Positions 25,314 through 34,086 of a stretch of 57,614 nucleotides of DNA are shown here, in pieces. The position numbers and the translations under genes are program-made. The stretch is from Paenibacillus alvei (GTDB taxonomy: Bacteria > Bacillota > Bacilli > Paenibacillales > NBRC-103111). The stretch spans positions 1 through 57,614 of the forward strand of contig CAMCVV010000009.1 of assembly GCA_945881905.1 (NCBI GenBank). Reading direction: 5' to 3'. The notes beneath the pieces were generated by a model. It had not been told where the DNA came from and searched no databases. It saw only the letters and a list, made by a program, of their open reading frames with translations. How positions within the stretch are numbered: the stretch's first letter is position 1; the number at the start of each line of letters is the position of its first letter.

Positions 25314-26370
25314 ATATTTTGGGGATTTTCATGCGATTCAAGATGTCAACTTTCATATCAAAAAAGGGAAACTCGTCGGATTTCTCGGGCCAAGTGGAGG
25401 CGGAAAAACGTCAATCTTACGGATGCTAGCTGGATTGGAAACCCCTTCGTCAGGGGACATCTTCTTAGGTGGCCAATTCGCTAATGCGATACCTCCACAA
25501 AAACGCAACATTGGATTTGTTTTTCAAAGCTATGCGTTATTCAAACACATGACTGTATTTGAAAATATTGCTTATGGGTTAATTGTGCAAAAAAGAAATC
25601 GTCAATTCATTCGAGAAAGAGTATCTTATCTCTTGCACCTTGTTGGTTTAGCAGGAACTGATCACAAATATCCGCATCAGCTTTCAGGTGGCCAAAAGCA
25701 GCGTGTAGCGTTTGCACGAGCATTAGCACCTGAACCTGAATTACTTCTCTTGGATGAGCCATTTGCAGCAATTGATGCTAAAATTCGTAAAGAATTAAGG
25801 AATTGGTTAAGGAATTTGATCAATGAAATTGGCGTTACGAGCATATTTGTGACCCATGACCAAGATGAAGCAATTGAAGTTGCAGACGAGATATTGATCA
25901 TCAACCAAGGTAAATTAGAACAACAGGGATCTCCCTATCAGATATATATAGAGCCTAAGACGTCATTTGTTGCTCAGTTCATTGGAGAGTCCAACTCAAT
26001 CATCATGCCTGTGGACTGGCACCCATTTCCACAACTACATGAGTTCACATCACAAGGGAACTGGAAACCAGGTGTTCATATCTGTATCCGCCCTGAATCA
26101 ATTGATGTTCGATCAGTTCACACGGAACAAGATCCATCGGCAGGGATCAATGGAGTTGTCACACATGTTCATTTTCGTGGAAATGCGTGGTATCTAGAAG
26201 TGGAAGTGGGTCAAGTGAGATTAGTTGCGTATCAAGCGATTCAGCAAAAAGTCTTTCAACCTGGGGATCGGGTGAATATTCTGATCCATCGATTGTCTGT
26301 CTTTACACCAAACGAAAATACAGTGTTAGAAAACCAGTTATTAGAAGACCCTTTGTCTGTGCATATATAA
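25285..26370 (+). CDS. cysA: Sulfate ABC transporter ATPase CysA
   Basis: A 361-residue ATPase energising sulfate import. Walker A GPSGGGKT (35-42), Q-loop FVFQSYALFKHM, signature LSGGQKQRVAFARAL, Walker B LLLLDEPFAAID and switch His THDQDEAIEVAD are all present. The last 120 residues form a TOBE-like regulatory domain. ATG 25285 lies inside the end of cysW behind GGGAGG. A hairpin and about 120 nt separate it from the binding-protein gene. Confidence 0.93.
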   Translation: MDIQVKNLHKYFGDFHAIQDVNFHIKKGKLVGFLGPSGGGKTSILRMLAGLETPSSGDIFLGGQFANAIPPQKRNIGFVFQSYALFKHMTVFENIAYGLIVQKRNRQFIRERVSYLLHLVGLAGTDHKYPHQLSGGQKQRVAFARALAPEPELLLLDEPFAAIDAKIRKELRNWLRNLINEIGVTSIFVTHDQDEAIEVADEILIINQGKLEQQGSPYQIYIEPKTSFVAQFIGESNSIIMPVDWHPFPQLHEFTSQGNWKPGVHICIRPESIDVRSVHTEQDPSAGINGVVTHVHFRGNAWYLEVEVGQVRLVAYQAIQQKVFQPGDRVNILIHRLSVFTPNENTVLENQLLEDPLSVHI

Positions 26371-26420
26371 GGGAGAGGGGTATAGCTTGAAGCAAATAAA
26401 TTCATAAAAAAATAAGAATT

Positions 26421-26446
26421 TCTTAGCGCCAACAAGTAAGCTAAGA
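26421..26446 (+). other. Intercistronic hairpin between cysA and sbp
   Basis: TCTTAGC (26421-26427) pairs with GCTAAGA (26440-26446) around 12 nt. No long T-run follows, so it is more likely an mRNA-stability or partial-attenuation element, allowing different levels of transporter and binding protein. The repeated string TTCATAAA flanks it. Confidence 0.45.
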
Positions 26447-26493
26447 GTTTCCTTTATTCATAAATAACTATAAACACGTGAGGAGTGATGTCA

Positions 26494-27573
26494 ATGCGTA
26501 AGAAAATGGTTTTTGGACTAGTAATGATCTTTAGTCTGGTGGTGAGCATACTAGGGGGATGTGCGTCGAACAGTGAGTCAGTGAAACAGACGGAGACACC
26601 TCAAGCAATAGTGCAGGTGGCGAAAGCACCTGAGAAAATCACGTTGACTCTTGGCGCGTATACAGTTTCCAAAGAAGCGTTGCAAGCGATCATTCCGCTG
26701 TTCCAAGCTGAATGGAAAATTAAGACTGGGCAAATTGTTGAATTTACTGAATCGTATGAAGCTTCAGGCACTCAAGCTAGAGCCATTGTATCAGGCTTGG
26801 AAGCCGACATTGCGATCCTATCTTTAGAAGGGGATATGGAGGAGATTGTAAAGGCAGGACTGATTACGAGTGATTGGCGCAGTCAGCCAAATGGTGGGAT
26901 GATTACTGAATCTGTAGTTGCGATTGGTGTGCGAGAAGGAAACCCCGATAAAATTCAAGATTGGGCGGACTTAGCTAAAACAGGCGTAGAAGTCCTCATC
27001 CCTAATCCCAAAACTTCAGGTGGTGCAAAATGGGATGTTAATGCGATATATGGCGCAGGATTGAATATTTCTAAAGAAGAGACAGGAACAGCGGACCCAG
27101 CGAAAGCCAAAGAATTACTTGCTCAAATCTATCGGAATGTTAAAGTGTTGGATAAAAGCGGACGTGCATCTATGACAACATTCGAAAAAGGAATCGGCGA
27201 TACGATCATTACATATGAAAATGAATTATTGGCCCGTAACTTGAGTGGTGAAGTGAAATATGACATTATCGTGCCGAAGTATACGATCGAAATCGTAAAC
27301 CCTGCTGCGATTATTGATGCGAATGTAGATAAACACGGAGTGAGAGAAGCCGCAGAAGCATTTGTTGATTTCCTGTGGACGATAGAAGCACAAAAAGAAT
27401 TTGCATCTAGAGGATTTCGCTCAGTCAATTCAGAAGTTGCCAAACAATTTGCTAATCAATATGCTACACCACAAGGATTATTTAACATTGACTTCCTGGG
27501 AGGTTGGTCGGAAGTGAATAAGACTTTATATGGTGAAGGTGGAATTTGGGATCAAATCACAAGTGGTAAATGA
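26494..27573 (+). CDS. sbp: Sulfate-binding lipoprotein (Sbp/CysP family)
   Basis: A 359-residue extracellular solute-binding protein. The signal ends in a lipobox ILGGC (Cys23), so it should be lipid-anchored outside the membrane. The mature chain fits the sulfate-binding family: ESYEASGTQARAIVSGLEADI, NPKTSGGAKW (anion-contact Ser and Gly) and GRASMTTFEKGIGD. It delivers sulfate or thiosulfate to CysTWA. ATG 26494 is 8 nt after AGGAG; two in-frame starts at 26485 and 26488 are too close to that site. It is the last gene before a bidirectional terminator. Confidence 0.92.
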   Translation: MRKKMVFGLVMIFSLVVSILGGCASNSESVKQTETPQAIVQVAKAPEKITLTLGAYTVSKEALQAIIPLFQAEWKIKTGQIVEFTESYEASGTQARAIVSGLEADIAILSLEGDMEEIVKAGLITSDWRSQPNGGMITESVVAIGVREGNPDKIQDWADLAKTGVEVLIPNPKTSGGAKWDVNAIYGAGLNISKEETGTADPAKAKELLAQIYRNVKVLDKSGRASMTTFEKGIGDTIITYENELLARNLSGEVKYDIIVPKYTIEIVNPAAIIDANVDKHGVREAAEAFVDFLWTIEAQKEFASRGFRSVNSEVAKQFANQYATPQGLFNIDFLGGWSEVNKTLYGEGGIWDQITSGK

Positions 27574-27619
27574 TGAAACAGTAAGGACTTCTTGGTCTTG
27601 TAATAAGTGGTAACCATGC

Positions 27620-27653
27620 AAAGAAACCACGCATTAGGCGTGGTTTCTTTGGG
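27620..27653. terminator. Bidirectional terminator after sbp
   Basis: AAAGAAACCACGC (27620-27632) pairs perfectly with GCGTGGTTTCTTT (27638-27650) around a 5-nt loop. It separates sbp from the convergent His-rich gene. Confidence 0.85.
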
Positions 27654-27663
27654 GTAGGCCCCA

Positions 27664-28173
27664 TTATTTCTTATCATTTTCTGGGTTTTCTCCATGATTC
27701 AAGTCATCGGTTACTGGAGAAGCAGGTTCCTCCGAAGTTGCGACAGATGATTCTTCAGGAGCTTCTAAAGATGATCCAGCAGGAGTCTTATCCGGCGATT
27801 CTTGAGTTGCATCAACCAATGATTCAGCAGGCGTCACCACAGATGAACCGACTGGCGGAGGACTACTTGGCTTTCTTACGATGGCATACTTTCTAGTGAA
27901 GAGCCAATACACACCCCATACGATTGCAGCAACGATCACAAATGGAATCAGTTTCATGAGGAAAAACCAACCCATATGATGGGTTCCTAACTTACCTTTC
28001 CCAGAATGCGAACCTTTTTCACCATGATGTATAGGTCCATCGTGATGGCCTCTTCCATCCATTTCGATTGCATGATCAGCGTGATGCATGGATGTGAAAG
28101 CATATATGCCCAAGCCAAGCGCAAGGATCAGCAAGATAACTGCTGAAAGGATAATGATTTTTTTTCGATTCAT
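27664..28173 (-). CDS. His-rich two-helix membrane protein
   Basis: A 169-residue protein I do not recognise. One helix (about 5-27) leads to a 40-residue outward loop holding ten histidines (residues 30, 31, 34, 43, 44, 49, 50, 56, 65, 66). A second helix (70-92) is followed by a basic turn and a long Pro/Ser/Glu-rich tail, presumably cytoplasmic. The loop looks like a metal-binding site (iron, copper, nickel or zinc). ATG 28173 follows AAAGGGAG and overlaps the stop of the heme-protein gene (ATGA), so the two are coupled and probably work together. Confidence 0.7.
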   Translation of the reverse strand: MNRKKIIILSAVILLILALGLGIYAFTSMHHADHAIEMDGRGHHDGPIHHGEKGSHSGKGKLGTHHMGWFFLMKLIPFVIVAAIVWGVYWLFTRKYAIVRKPSSPPPVGSSVVTPAESLVDATQESPDKTPAGSSLEAPEESSVATSEEPASPVTDDLNHGENPENDKK

Positions 28174-28862
28174 AATGAACTCCCTTTCTTCATCACAGCA
28201 TTCCATATCCAAATCAGAGACCATACCAATACTGTGATGACTGTGATTTGAATAAATTCACCACCAGCATGAACAGCTAAAGCTACCAACCACAAGATGG
28301 CTAACGAAACGTGAATTCGTCGGAGGAGGAGCTTCTGACGAGATTTGATCATGATCCAACCATACACCGCAAGGGCGAGAAGTGGAAGCAATGAAGCTAT
28401 ACCATCCCATGTATGTTCACCGTTGAAGTCAGTCCACAGGAAATATGTAGCATGTATGGCTGTTGTAATTACGGCTACCCATCCTATAAAATAATGCACC
28501 TTAAATGTCCACTTGGCCAGTTTTTTTAGTGGCTGAAACTTGGATGTGATGGTGCGTTTCATGGCAAACCAAGAGAAGGCAATCGCACCTGCGATTAAAG
28601 CATATGTACCGATACTTTCGAATACGTCCTCCCATCCATCTTCATCATCACGATCACCATCATCATCACGATCTCTCTCATCATTCCCACGATCACCGCC
28701 TTCATCTCCACGATCACCGCCTTTCTTCAATTCTTCGAACCGAGGACGATCTCCGAATTCATCGGAGTCTTCCTGATCGAAAATCAATGCATAACCTAGA
28801 CATCCAAGTGTGATCATTGCAATCAAGATGGCAGGAATCCATAGTTTGTAGGTTCTATTCAA
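28170..28862 (-). CDS. Ferric-reductase-like bis-heme membrane protein with Asp/Arg-rich loop
   Basis: About 230 residues and five or six membrane helices. Two helices each carry a pair of His 14 residues apart (His123/His137 and His184/His198), the spacing of heme ligands in the ferric reductase/NOX/YedZ superfamily. There is no NAD or FAD domain, so electrons would come from quinone or a partner. Between helix 1 and helix 2 lies a 50-residue outward loop rich in Asp, Arg and Gly (GGDRGDEGGDRGNDERDRDD). TTG 28862 is preferred, 9 nt after AAAGG; a TTG at 28871 is too close. It is divergent from a two-component system. Confidence 0.72.
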   Translation of the reverse strand: MNRTYKLWIPAILIAMITLGCLGYALIFDQEDSDEFGDRPRFEELKKGGDRGDEGGDRGNDERDRDDDGDRDDEDGWEDVFESIGTYALIAGAIAFSWFAMKRTITSKFQPLKKLAKWTFKVHYFIGWVAVITTAIHATYFLWTDFNGEHTWDGIASLLPLLALAVYGWIMIKSRQKLLLRRIHVSLAILWLVALAVHAGGEFIQITVITVLVWSLIWIWNAVMKKGSSL

Positions 28863-29334
28863 TGTAACCAACCTTTCGCGATGGAGTGATGATAAGGAGT
28901 ATAGGCTTCCATCATATCCGAGTTTGATGAAAATACAGTGAAAAGTAAAAGTAAATCAAGTGAAAATGATTTCATTTATTCAGCATCGGACTTTCGTTGA
29001 GTTCTCGAGGTTCTCTAAACTTGATCAATAGATGTCATGAGCTATTCGTCATAAGAATGGATAACACGTCATCACAAGAAGGCGAACTCCTGGGTAACAC
29101 TAAACGTCCCAAGGCATCTGAATGCGAAGCTTGGTGTTCTGCCACAATTCAGTTATCTTGTCGTCTGATCGCTTGTACACAATTCGATTTGGTAGTAGAC
29201 TAAGTGTGAATATCGCAAGTTGAGCATCCCAATATGTCTCATAAACCGTTCATATGAGGTATGCATATTGATGATTGAGTTGAATCTCAGTTGCAAGACA
29301 TCTGAATGTTTCCTGGGAACTGGAGTGATCTCAC
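28863..29334. other. Divergent control region between the heme protein and the two-component system
   Basis: This 472-bp gap holds the palindrome at 28958-28977. I found no convincing gene and no clear consensus promoter. Its length leaves room for response-regulator sites for both directions. Confidence 0.5.
28958..28977. promoter_or_regulatory. Operator-like palindrome upstream of the heme-protein gene
   Basis: AAGTGAAA (28958-28965) and TTTCATTT (28970-28977) are inverted arms with one mismatched pair and a 4-bp centre. It resembles a Fur-type site loosely (TGAAAATGATTTCA core) but not the full 7-1-7 consensus. It lies about 96 bp before the heme-protein start. Confidence 0.35.
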
Positions 29335-30009
29335 ATGAAGATTCTATTAGCAGAGGATGATCTGCGTCTAGGAGAATTAGTAACCTACTTATTACGTCGT
29401 AAAGGCGGACATCAAGTCGATTGGTTGACGGATGGAAGTGACGTCTATGATTATGCGCTACAAGCGTCGTACGATATCTTGATATTGGATTGGATGCTTC
29501 CGAGTGAAGAAGGCGTTCAGATTTGTAGAAGACTGCGTAAAGCCAACTATTCAGGTGCTATCCTGATGTTAACAGCGCGGGATTCTTTACAAGACCGCAT
29601 TATGGGTCTCGATGCAGGAGCTGATGATTACATCGTGAAGCCTTTTGAAGCCGAAGAGTTGTTAGCTCGAGTCCGCGTCTTGATGAGGCGTAATTTTACA
29701 ACGGTACAATCACGAGTCATTGCATTACGGAATCTGACGATCGATCTAGATAATCGCTCTGTGCGTTCAAGCCATCAAGAGCTACAGTTATCTTCTCGTG
29801 AATTTCAATTATTGGAATTATTTATTCGACATATTGGACAAGTTCTTTCGAGAGAACAAATGTTTGATCGAATCTGGGGTTTCGATGCTGAAGCTTCGCT
29901 GAAAATTATTGACGCTACCGTCAAACTCCTTCGCAAGAAATTACTCCTCGCAGACCGTCATGATTATATCACGAGCATTCGAGGAGTGGGGTATCGATTC
30001 GATGAGTAA
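29335..30009 (+). CDS. OmpR/PhoB-family response regulator
   Basis: A 224-residue regulator. The receiver domain (1-115) has acidic residues Glu7/Asp8/Asp9, phospho-acceptor Asp52 in LILDWMLP, Thr81 and Lys103 in IVKPFE. The C-terminal winged helix (about 125-224) ends with the usual TVKLLRKKL and IRGVGYRF motifs. A sensor kinase follows with an 8-nt overlap, so they are one operon. The natural targets to consider are the divergent heme protein and His-rich gene. Confidence 0.93.
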   Translation: MKILLAEDDLRLGELVTYLLRRKGGHQVDWLTDGSDVYDYALQASYDILILDWMLPSEEGVQICRRLRKANYSGAILMLTARDSLQDRIMGLDAGADDYIVKPFEAEELLARVRVLMRRNFTTVQSRVIALRNLTIDLDNRSVRSSHQELQLSSREFQLLELFIRHIGQVLSREQMFDRIWGFDAEASLKIIDATVKLLRKKLLLADRHDYITSIRGVGYRFDE

Positions 30010-31525
30010 AATCAGTGATAAGATGAGTAATATCGGTGATAAGTGGAAGAAGCGTCGCTCAGATGTGTTCATTCGTGCACAGAACCAATTGATGTGGTTC
30101 TTCAGCGGAATCATTATCTTATTTCTACTTATCTTCATCTCGACTGCGTATATCTTTGTGCAAAAATCAGTGAATGATGCACAAAGGGACAAGCTTGAAT
30201 TCGCTGCTAGCTCACAGAATGTCTATATGCGCAAGGTGTTCATAGATCAACAGCTCAGTGAACTGGAATTGGAAACGATTCAATCTTTTCGAAGCAGGGA
30301 AGGTCTGTTCTTTTACTATATCGCTGATGCGAGAGGTAAGCTAATCTTTCGTGAAGAGGCGTATGAACAGCAGCAGCAGGAGATCTTAGACGTCATTCGG
30401 GAGTGGAAACCTAACCAATACCAGACACGTAAAGTGAAGATTAGTAAAGATTTCTCAGATGCAGAGAATAGAGAGTTTACGATTCCAGAGAATTCGTCGA
30501 ATAATCATGAAAATGTTAAAAGAAAAGATCGTGAAGAAAGAGATCATGAAGAAAGTAATGATACAGAATTCATGGATTCACCTCTATTTGGCCATGGCGA
30601 CCACGATTCCCATCTATTGATTGCAGCGAAACCTATGTATGTCGCGGGTGATTTGCTAGGTATGATGTATATGGGAATTGACATCAGTTCTTCCAATGAT
30701 GTGTTCTTCAAGTTACTGCGTGCGTTCTTGATCTTGGGGTTAATTTTTAGCTCGATCGTGTTTCCGCTGAGTATCCTGATGTCAAGAAAAGCGATGAAAC
30801 CGATTCGCGAATCGCTTATTCGTCAGCGTGAATTCGTCACGGATGCCTCTCATGAATTACGAACACCACTCAGTATTCTGCATTCATCTTTAGATGTGGT
30901 CGAAGAAGAAGATCGTGGCCGACTATCGCAGCTCTCTACTCGTGTTCTCGCTGATATGCGTGATGAAGTGCGACGAATGGCGAAATTAGTAAGTGATTTA
31001 TTGACATTAGCGAGAGCGGATTCAGGTCATCCCCAACTACAAGTGACTCGCTATGACGTCGTGCTTAGTTTAGGGCAAGTGATTCGCAATGCACATACGT
31101 TATCTCAGGCGAAGGATATTCGCGTTGAATTAGCTGCATTCCCATCCCAGATCATCACTGCGGATCAGCAACGCATCGAGCAACTTATGTACATCCTTGT
31201 GGAAAATGCGATCACGTATACGCCTCATGGCGGAACGATTCGAATTGAAGTCAGTCATATTGAGCATGCACGGATCCCTTCTATTGAGATACAAGTGACG
31301 GATTCGGGAATGGGTATACCTGAAGACGATTTATCCAAAATATTTGAACGGTTCTATCGAGTTGACAAGCATCGTTCTAAGCGAATGGGTGGATCAGGTC
31401 TGGGTTTATCGATTGCACAATGGATTGTAGATGCGCATGACGGTTCGATCAGCGTGAATAGTGAAATCGGTAAAGGAACTTCATTCACGGTTACCCTGCC
31501 CGTGGATTCCCGCATCATCATGTAG
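30002..31525 (+). CDS. Membrane sensor histidine kinase
   Basis: A 507-residue kinase starting at ATG 30002 within the end of the regulator gene. TM1 is at about 31-53 and TM2 at 239-261. Between them is a roughly 185-residue outward sensor region with a charged, His-containing strip (about 164-204, including DREERDHEESND and FGHGDHDSH) that could bind metal. The short linker MSRKAMKPIRESLIRQ leads to the H-box DASHELRTPL (His284), N-box LMYILVENAITYTP, and ATP-lid motifs TDSGMGIPEDDLSKIFERFYRVD and GGSGLGLSIAQ. All catalytic boxes are intact. The domain layout resembles CiaH-type kinases. Confidence 0.92.
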   Translation: MSKISDKMSNIGDKWKKRRSDVFIRAQNQLMWFFSGIIILFLLIFISTAYIFVQKSVNDAQRDKLEFAASSQNVYMRKVFIDQQLSELELETIQSFRSREGLFFYYIADARGKLIFREEAYEQQQQEILDVIREWKPNQYQTRKVKISKDFSDAENREFTIPENSSNNHENVKRKDREERDHEESNDTEFMDSPLFGHGDHDSHLLIAAKPMYVAGDLLGMMYMGIDISSSNDVFFKLLRAFLILGLIFSSIVFPLSILMSRKAMKPIRESLIRQREFVTDASHELRTPLSILHSSLDVVEEEDRGRLSQLSTRVLADMRDEVRRMAKLVSDLLTLARADSGHPQLQVTRYDVVLSLGQVIRNAHTLSQAKDIRVELAAFPSQIITADQQRIEQLMYILVENAITYTPHGGTIRIEVSHIEHARIPSIEIQVTDSGMGIPEDDLSKIFERFYRVDKHRSKRMGGSGLGLSIAQWIVDAHDGSISVNSEIGKGTSFTVTLPVDSRIIM

Positions 31526-31533
31526 GAGGAGGA

Positions 31534-31557
31534 ATGACGTATACCCATAATGACTAA
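31534..31557 (+). CDS. Possible 7-codon leader ORF coupled to the next gene
   Basis: ATG 31534 follows AGGAGGAGG and encodes MTYTHND before TAA at 31555. The stop overlaps the ATG (31550) of the 104-residue gene, which has no properly spaced ribosome site of its own. This suggests re-initiation or coupling, though the spacing of the short frame (4 to 7 nt) is tight. Confidence 0.3.
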   Translation: MTYTHND

Positions 31558-31864
31558 CATCATCATTCGTCAAGTGATCGGTCGCACACTCGTCGATGCG
31601 AATCGAGAAGGATATGCATTTGAACTCAATCGTGTGGAGGGGCATTGGCAATTACGCATACAGGGGATGATCCGAGAACAAGCGGATATGATTCGTTCAT
31701 TCATCGAGGATAGCAATATATTCTACATAGAGGAAGAACCTGGACAACCTGTACGGAAATGGTGGTTATATGACAAGTTGCAGCCTCTAGTGGACTATGA
31801 AGAAAAGGAACAGCGACTTTCCATTCGTCTTGATACGATGACGAGTTATTCGAATCACGGATAG
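31550..31864 (+). CDS. Hypothetical protein downstream of the sensor kinase
   Basis: A 104-residue soluble protein that I do not recognise. It has mixed charged and aromatic residues (HWQLRIQGM, RKWWLYDKL), no membrane helix or signal, and no Cys. It begins 24 nt after the kinase stop and probably belongs to the same transcript. In-frame codons upstream run into a stop at 31535, so ATG 31550 is the first usable start; its ribosome site is 17 nt away unless translation is coupled through the short leader frame. Confidence 0.6.
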   Translation: MTNIIIRQVIGRTLVDANREGYAFELNRVEGHWQLRIQGMIREQADMIRSFIEDSNIFYIEEEPGQPVRKWWLYDKLQPLVDYEEKEQRLSIRLDTMTSYSNHG

Positions 31865-31875
31865 GGTACCGGTTG

Positions 31876-33057
31876 TCAAAAAATCTGGTTACCTTGACAC
31901 CATACACGTTGAAGTTCAAAGGCATCGTTCATGACAAGTAGATCAGCTTGTTTCCCTTTGGCAATCGAACCAAGTCGATGTTCGAGATGCAAAAGTCTTG
32001 CAGGATTCATACTTGCAAAACGGCTTGCTTCCACGAAACTCACACCGATCTGTTGGACAAGGTAACGATAAGCATCGATCATCGTCAGTGTGCTTCCGGC
32101 TAAGCTACCGTTACTGGTAAGTCGCGCTACGCCTTCTTGCACGGTGACAGGTAAGCCTCCAATGTCGTATGTGCCATCACCAAGTCCAGCTGCGGACATC
32201 GCATCTGTTATGAGCAGGAGGTGGTGGGGTTGTTTCATCCGCACCAATAATTGAATCGCTGCAGGGTGCACATGATGGCCATCAGCAATCACTTCTGTGC
32301 TGATCGAATCGTCGGTGAGTACAGCACCGACGGTACCGGGCTCGCGATGGTGCAGTGGCTTCATCGCGTTGAACGCATGCGCCGCATGCGTCAGACCTGC
32401 GCGCACAGCTGCCTCTATCTCGGCGTAGCTTGCGTCTGTGTGCCCGCATGCGGGCACAATCTGCTGATCGCGCAACCATGCGATCAGCTCTAGTGCACCC
32501 TCGCGTTCTGGAGCGAGGGTGACAATGCGCACGAGCCCGGCGTAGCGCTCGTGCCAGTCTTCGAGCCATTCACGCTGCGGTAGCGTGATATGGCTCGGGT
32601 TCTGCGCCCCAGGCCAGCGGGGCGATATGAAGGGGCCCTCTAGATGCACACCCAACAATTGTGCATAGGGCATCGCGCTTCGCTGGTATTGACTCACAGC
32701 GATAAGGACTTGCTCTAGATCGCTGCGTGGCGCAGTCACTGTGGTAGCTAGCATCGCTGTAGTACCATGGCGAGCATGGAAAGCGGTGATGGTATCCAAT
32801 GCTTGCTGTGTCGCATTCATGAAATCACAACCAGATCCGCCATGCACATGGACATCTATAAACCCAGGCAACAACCAACTTCCCTGGGCATCAATCTGTT
32901 CTTCGAAAGGTACTACGTCTGAACCCGATACATAATCAGCAAGTTCTTCCGCACGGCCTGTATAGAGAATCTGTCCTTCACAATGATGAACGAACCCATC
33001 TTCAATGACTTCAAGTTCTGTGACAACGCGCGCATTGAATATCAATTGATTCGGCAT
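31876..33057 (-). CDS. nagA: N-acetylglucosamine-6-phosphate deacetylase NagA
   Basis: A 393-residue amidohydrolase that removes acetate from GlcNAc-6-phosphate during amino-sugar and wall recycling. Motifs: metal site HVHGGSG (70-76), HLEGPFI, CGHTDAS, THAAHAFNAM, and the catalytic Asp in LLITDAMSAAG. The length is normal. It follows an RpiR regulator on the same strand; nagB is not in the window. Codons for residues about 145-245 (32325-32625) are markedly more GC-rich than the rest of the gene while the protein stays conserved. The start ATG has AAGGGACGGA upstream. Confidence 0.94.
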   Translation of the reverse strand: MPNQLIFNARVVTELEVIEDGFVHHCEGQILYTGRAEELADYVSGSDVVPFEEQIDAQGSWLLPGFIDVHVHGGSGCDFMNATQQALDTITAFHARHGTTAMLATTVTAPRSDLEQVLIAVSQYQRSAMPYAQLLGVHLEGPFISPRWPGAQNPSHITLPQREWLEDWHERYAGLVRIVTLAPEREGALELIAWLRDQQIVPACGHTDASYAEIEAAVRAGLTHAAHAFNAMKPLHHREPGTVGAVLTDDSISTEVIADGHHVHPAAIQLLVRMKQPHHLLLITDAMSAAGLGDGTYDIGGLPVTVQEGVARLTSNGSLAGSTLTMIDAYRYLVQQIGVSFVEASRFASMNPARLLHLEHRLGSIAKGKQADLLVMNDAFELQRVWCQGNQIF

Positions 33058-33231
33058 AAGTTCCGTCCCTTTGTATCAAAATGTAATTCGATCTTCTACA
33101 GCATTCGAATGATGGTCTACATCTATATCCGCGGATCAATCTTCTAGGAAGTCTCTTGGCCTTCATATACGAACATCCTCAACGAATGTACGTGTGGTCA
33201 TTCGCAGTGTGATGTTGAAAATCCCAGGGAA

Positions 33232-34086
33232 TCACTTTCCTTTTTCTCGATATTTGCGCACCATGTGATACGTCTTTTCTAATATAGGTACGCTTCTGTC
33301 GAAATCCAAACTAACTAAACCCATAAACACGATATCTAATAAATGCAACTGTGCAATCCGCGACGCCATATCTCCACGACGCATGCCTTCTTCTTGTGTG
33401 GAAGTGAACAATGAAATATCGGCCAATTGAGACAATGGGTTTGCTCCGTATTTCGTTAAGCTAATCGTAGTTGCACCTTGTTCTTTGGCACAAGCAAAAG
33501 ACTGGATGGTTTCTTGGGTTTCACCTGAATAAGAAATCGCTATAGCGCAATCTGCAGAAGTAAGTGTAGATGCTGAAGTAATCTGCATGTGGAGGTCGGA
33601 AGATGTGAACGACATTTTGCCAATACGAACTAGCTTTTGATAAAAATCTTGCGCCACAACACCTGATGTCCCAACACCATAGATGTCGATTCTGGGTGCA
33701 TGATGAATGGCATGAATCGCTGATTCAAGCTGCTGCAGGTCAATGAGTCTGGTCGTATCTGCAATCGTCAATAGATGGTTGGATTCAATGACTTTCACGA
33801 TTTCATGAAGCGGGCGCATCGCGACAATATCTTCATATGTTTGTTCTTGTGTTATCGCAGCGAGCTCAGTAGCAAGCTGTAACTTGAAATCGGTACATCC
33901 TTGAGTAGGAAGACTTTTACAGAATCGAGAAATCGTAGCTGTGCTGGTCTTCGAATACTCAGCTAACTCTTCGATCCCCATTCGTACGACTTGAGGAGCA
34001 TGAGAAAGTATGTAATCGATTAAGGCTTTCTCTTGAGCATGCTTGTGATTGCTTTGTTGGCGGATGGTGGATAGAATCGCTGACAT
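33232..34086 (-). CDS. RpiR/MurR-family regulator with SIS domain
   Basis: A 284-residue regulator. The N-terminal HTH_6 domain (1-75) includes EEALAEYSKTSTATISRFCKSL-like residues, and the C-terminal SIS domain (about 110-240) contains IDIYGVGTSGVVAQDF and CAIAISYSGETQETIQS for sugar-phosphate binding. It lies upstream of nagA in the same direction and likely responds to an amino-sugar phosphate. ATG 34086 is preferred, 8 nt from GGAG; the ATG at 34092 is too close to it. Confidence 0.9.
   Translation of the reverse strand: MSAILSTIRQQSNHKHAQEKALIDYILSHAPQVVRMGIEELAEYSKTSTATISRFCKSLPTQGCTDFKLQLATELAAITQEQTYEDIVAMRPLHEIVKVIESNHLLTIADTTRLIDLQQLESAIHAIHHAPRIDIYGVGTSGVVAQDFYQKLVRIGKMSFTSSDLHMQITSASTLTSADCAIAISYSGETQETIQSFACAKEQGATTISLTKYGANPLSQLADISLFTSTQEEGMRRGDMASRIAQLHLLDIVFMGLVSLDFDRSVPILEKTYHMVRKYREKGK

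Noticed and set aside
32282-32569. 95-codon Arg/Ala-rich minus-strand frame within nagA
   Set aside because: Produced by the GC-rich patch in another frame of nagA; not protein-like.
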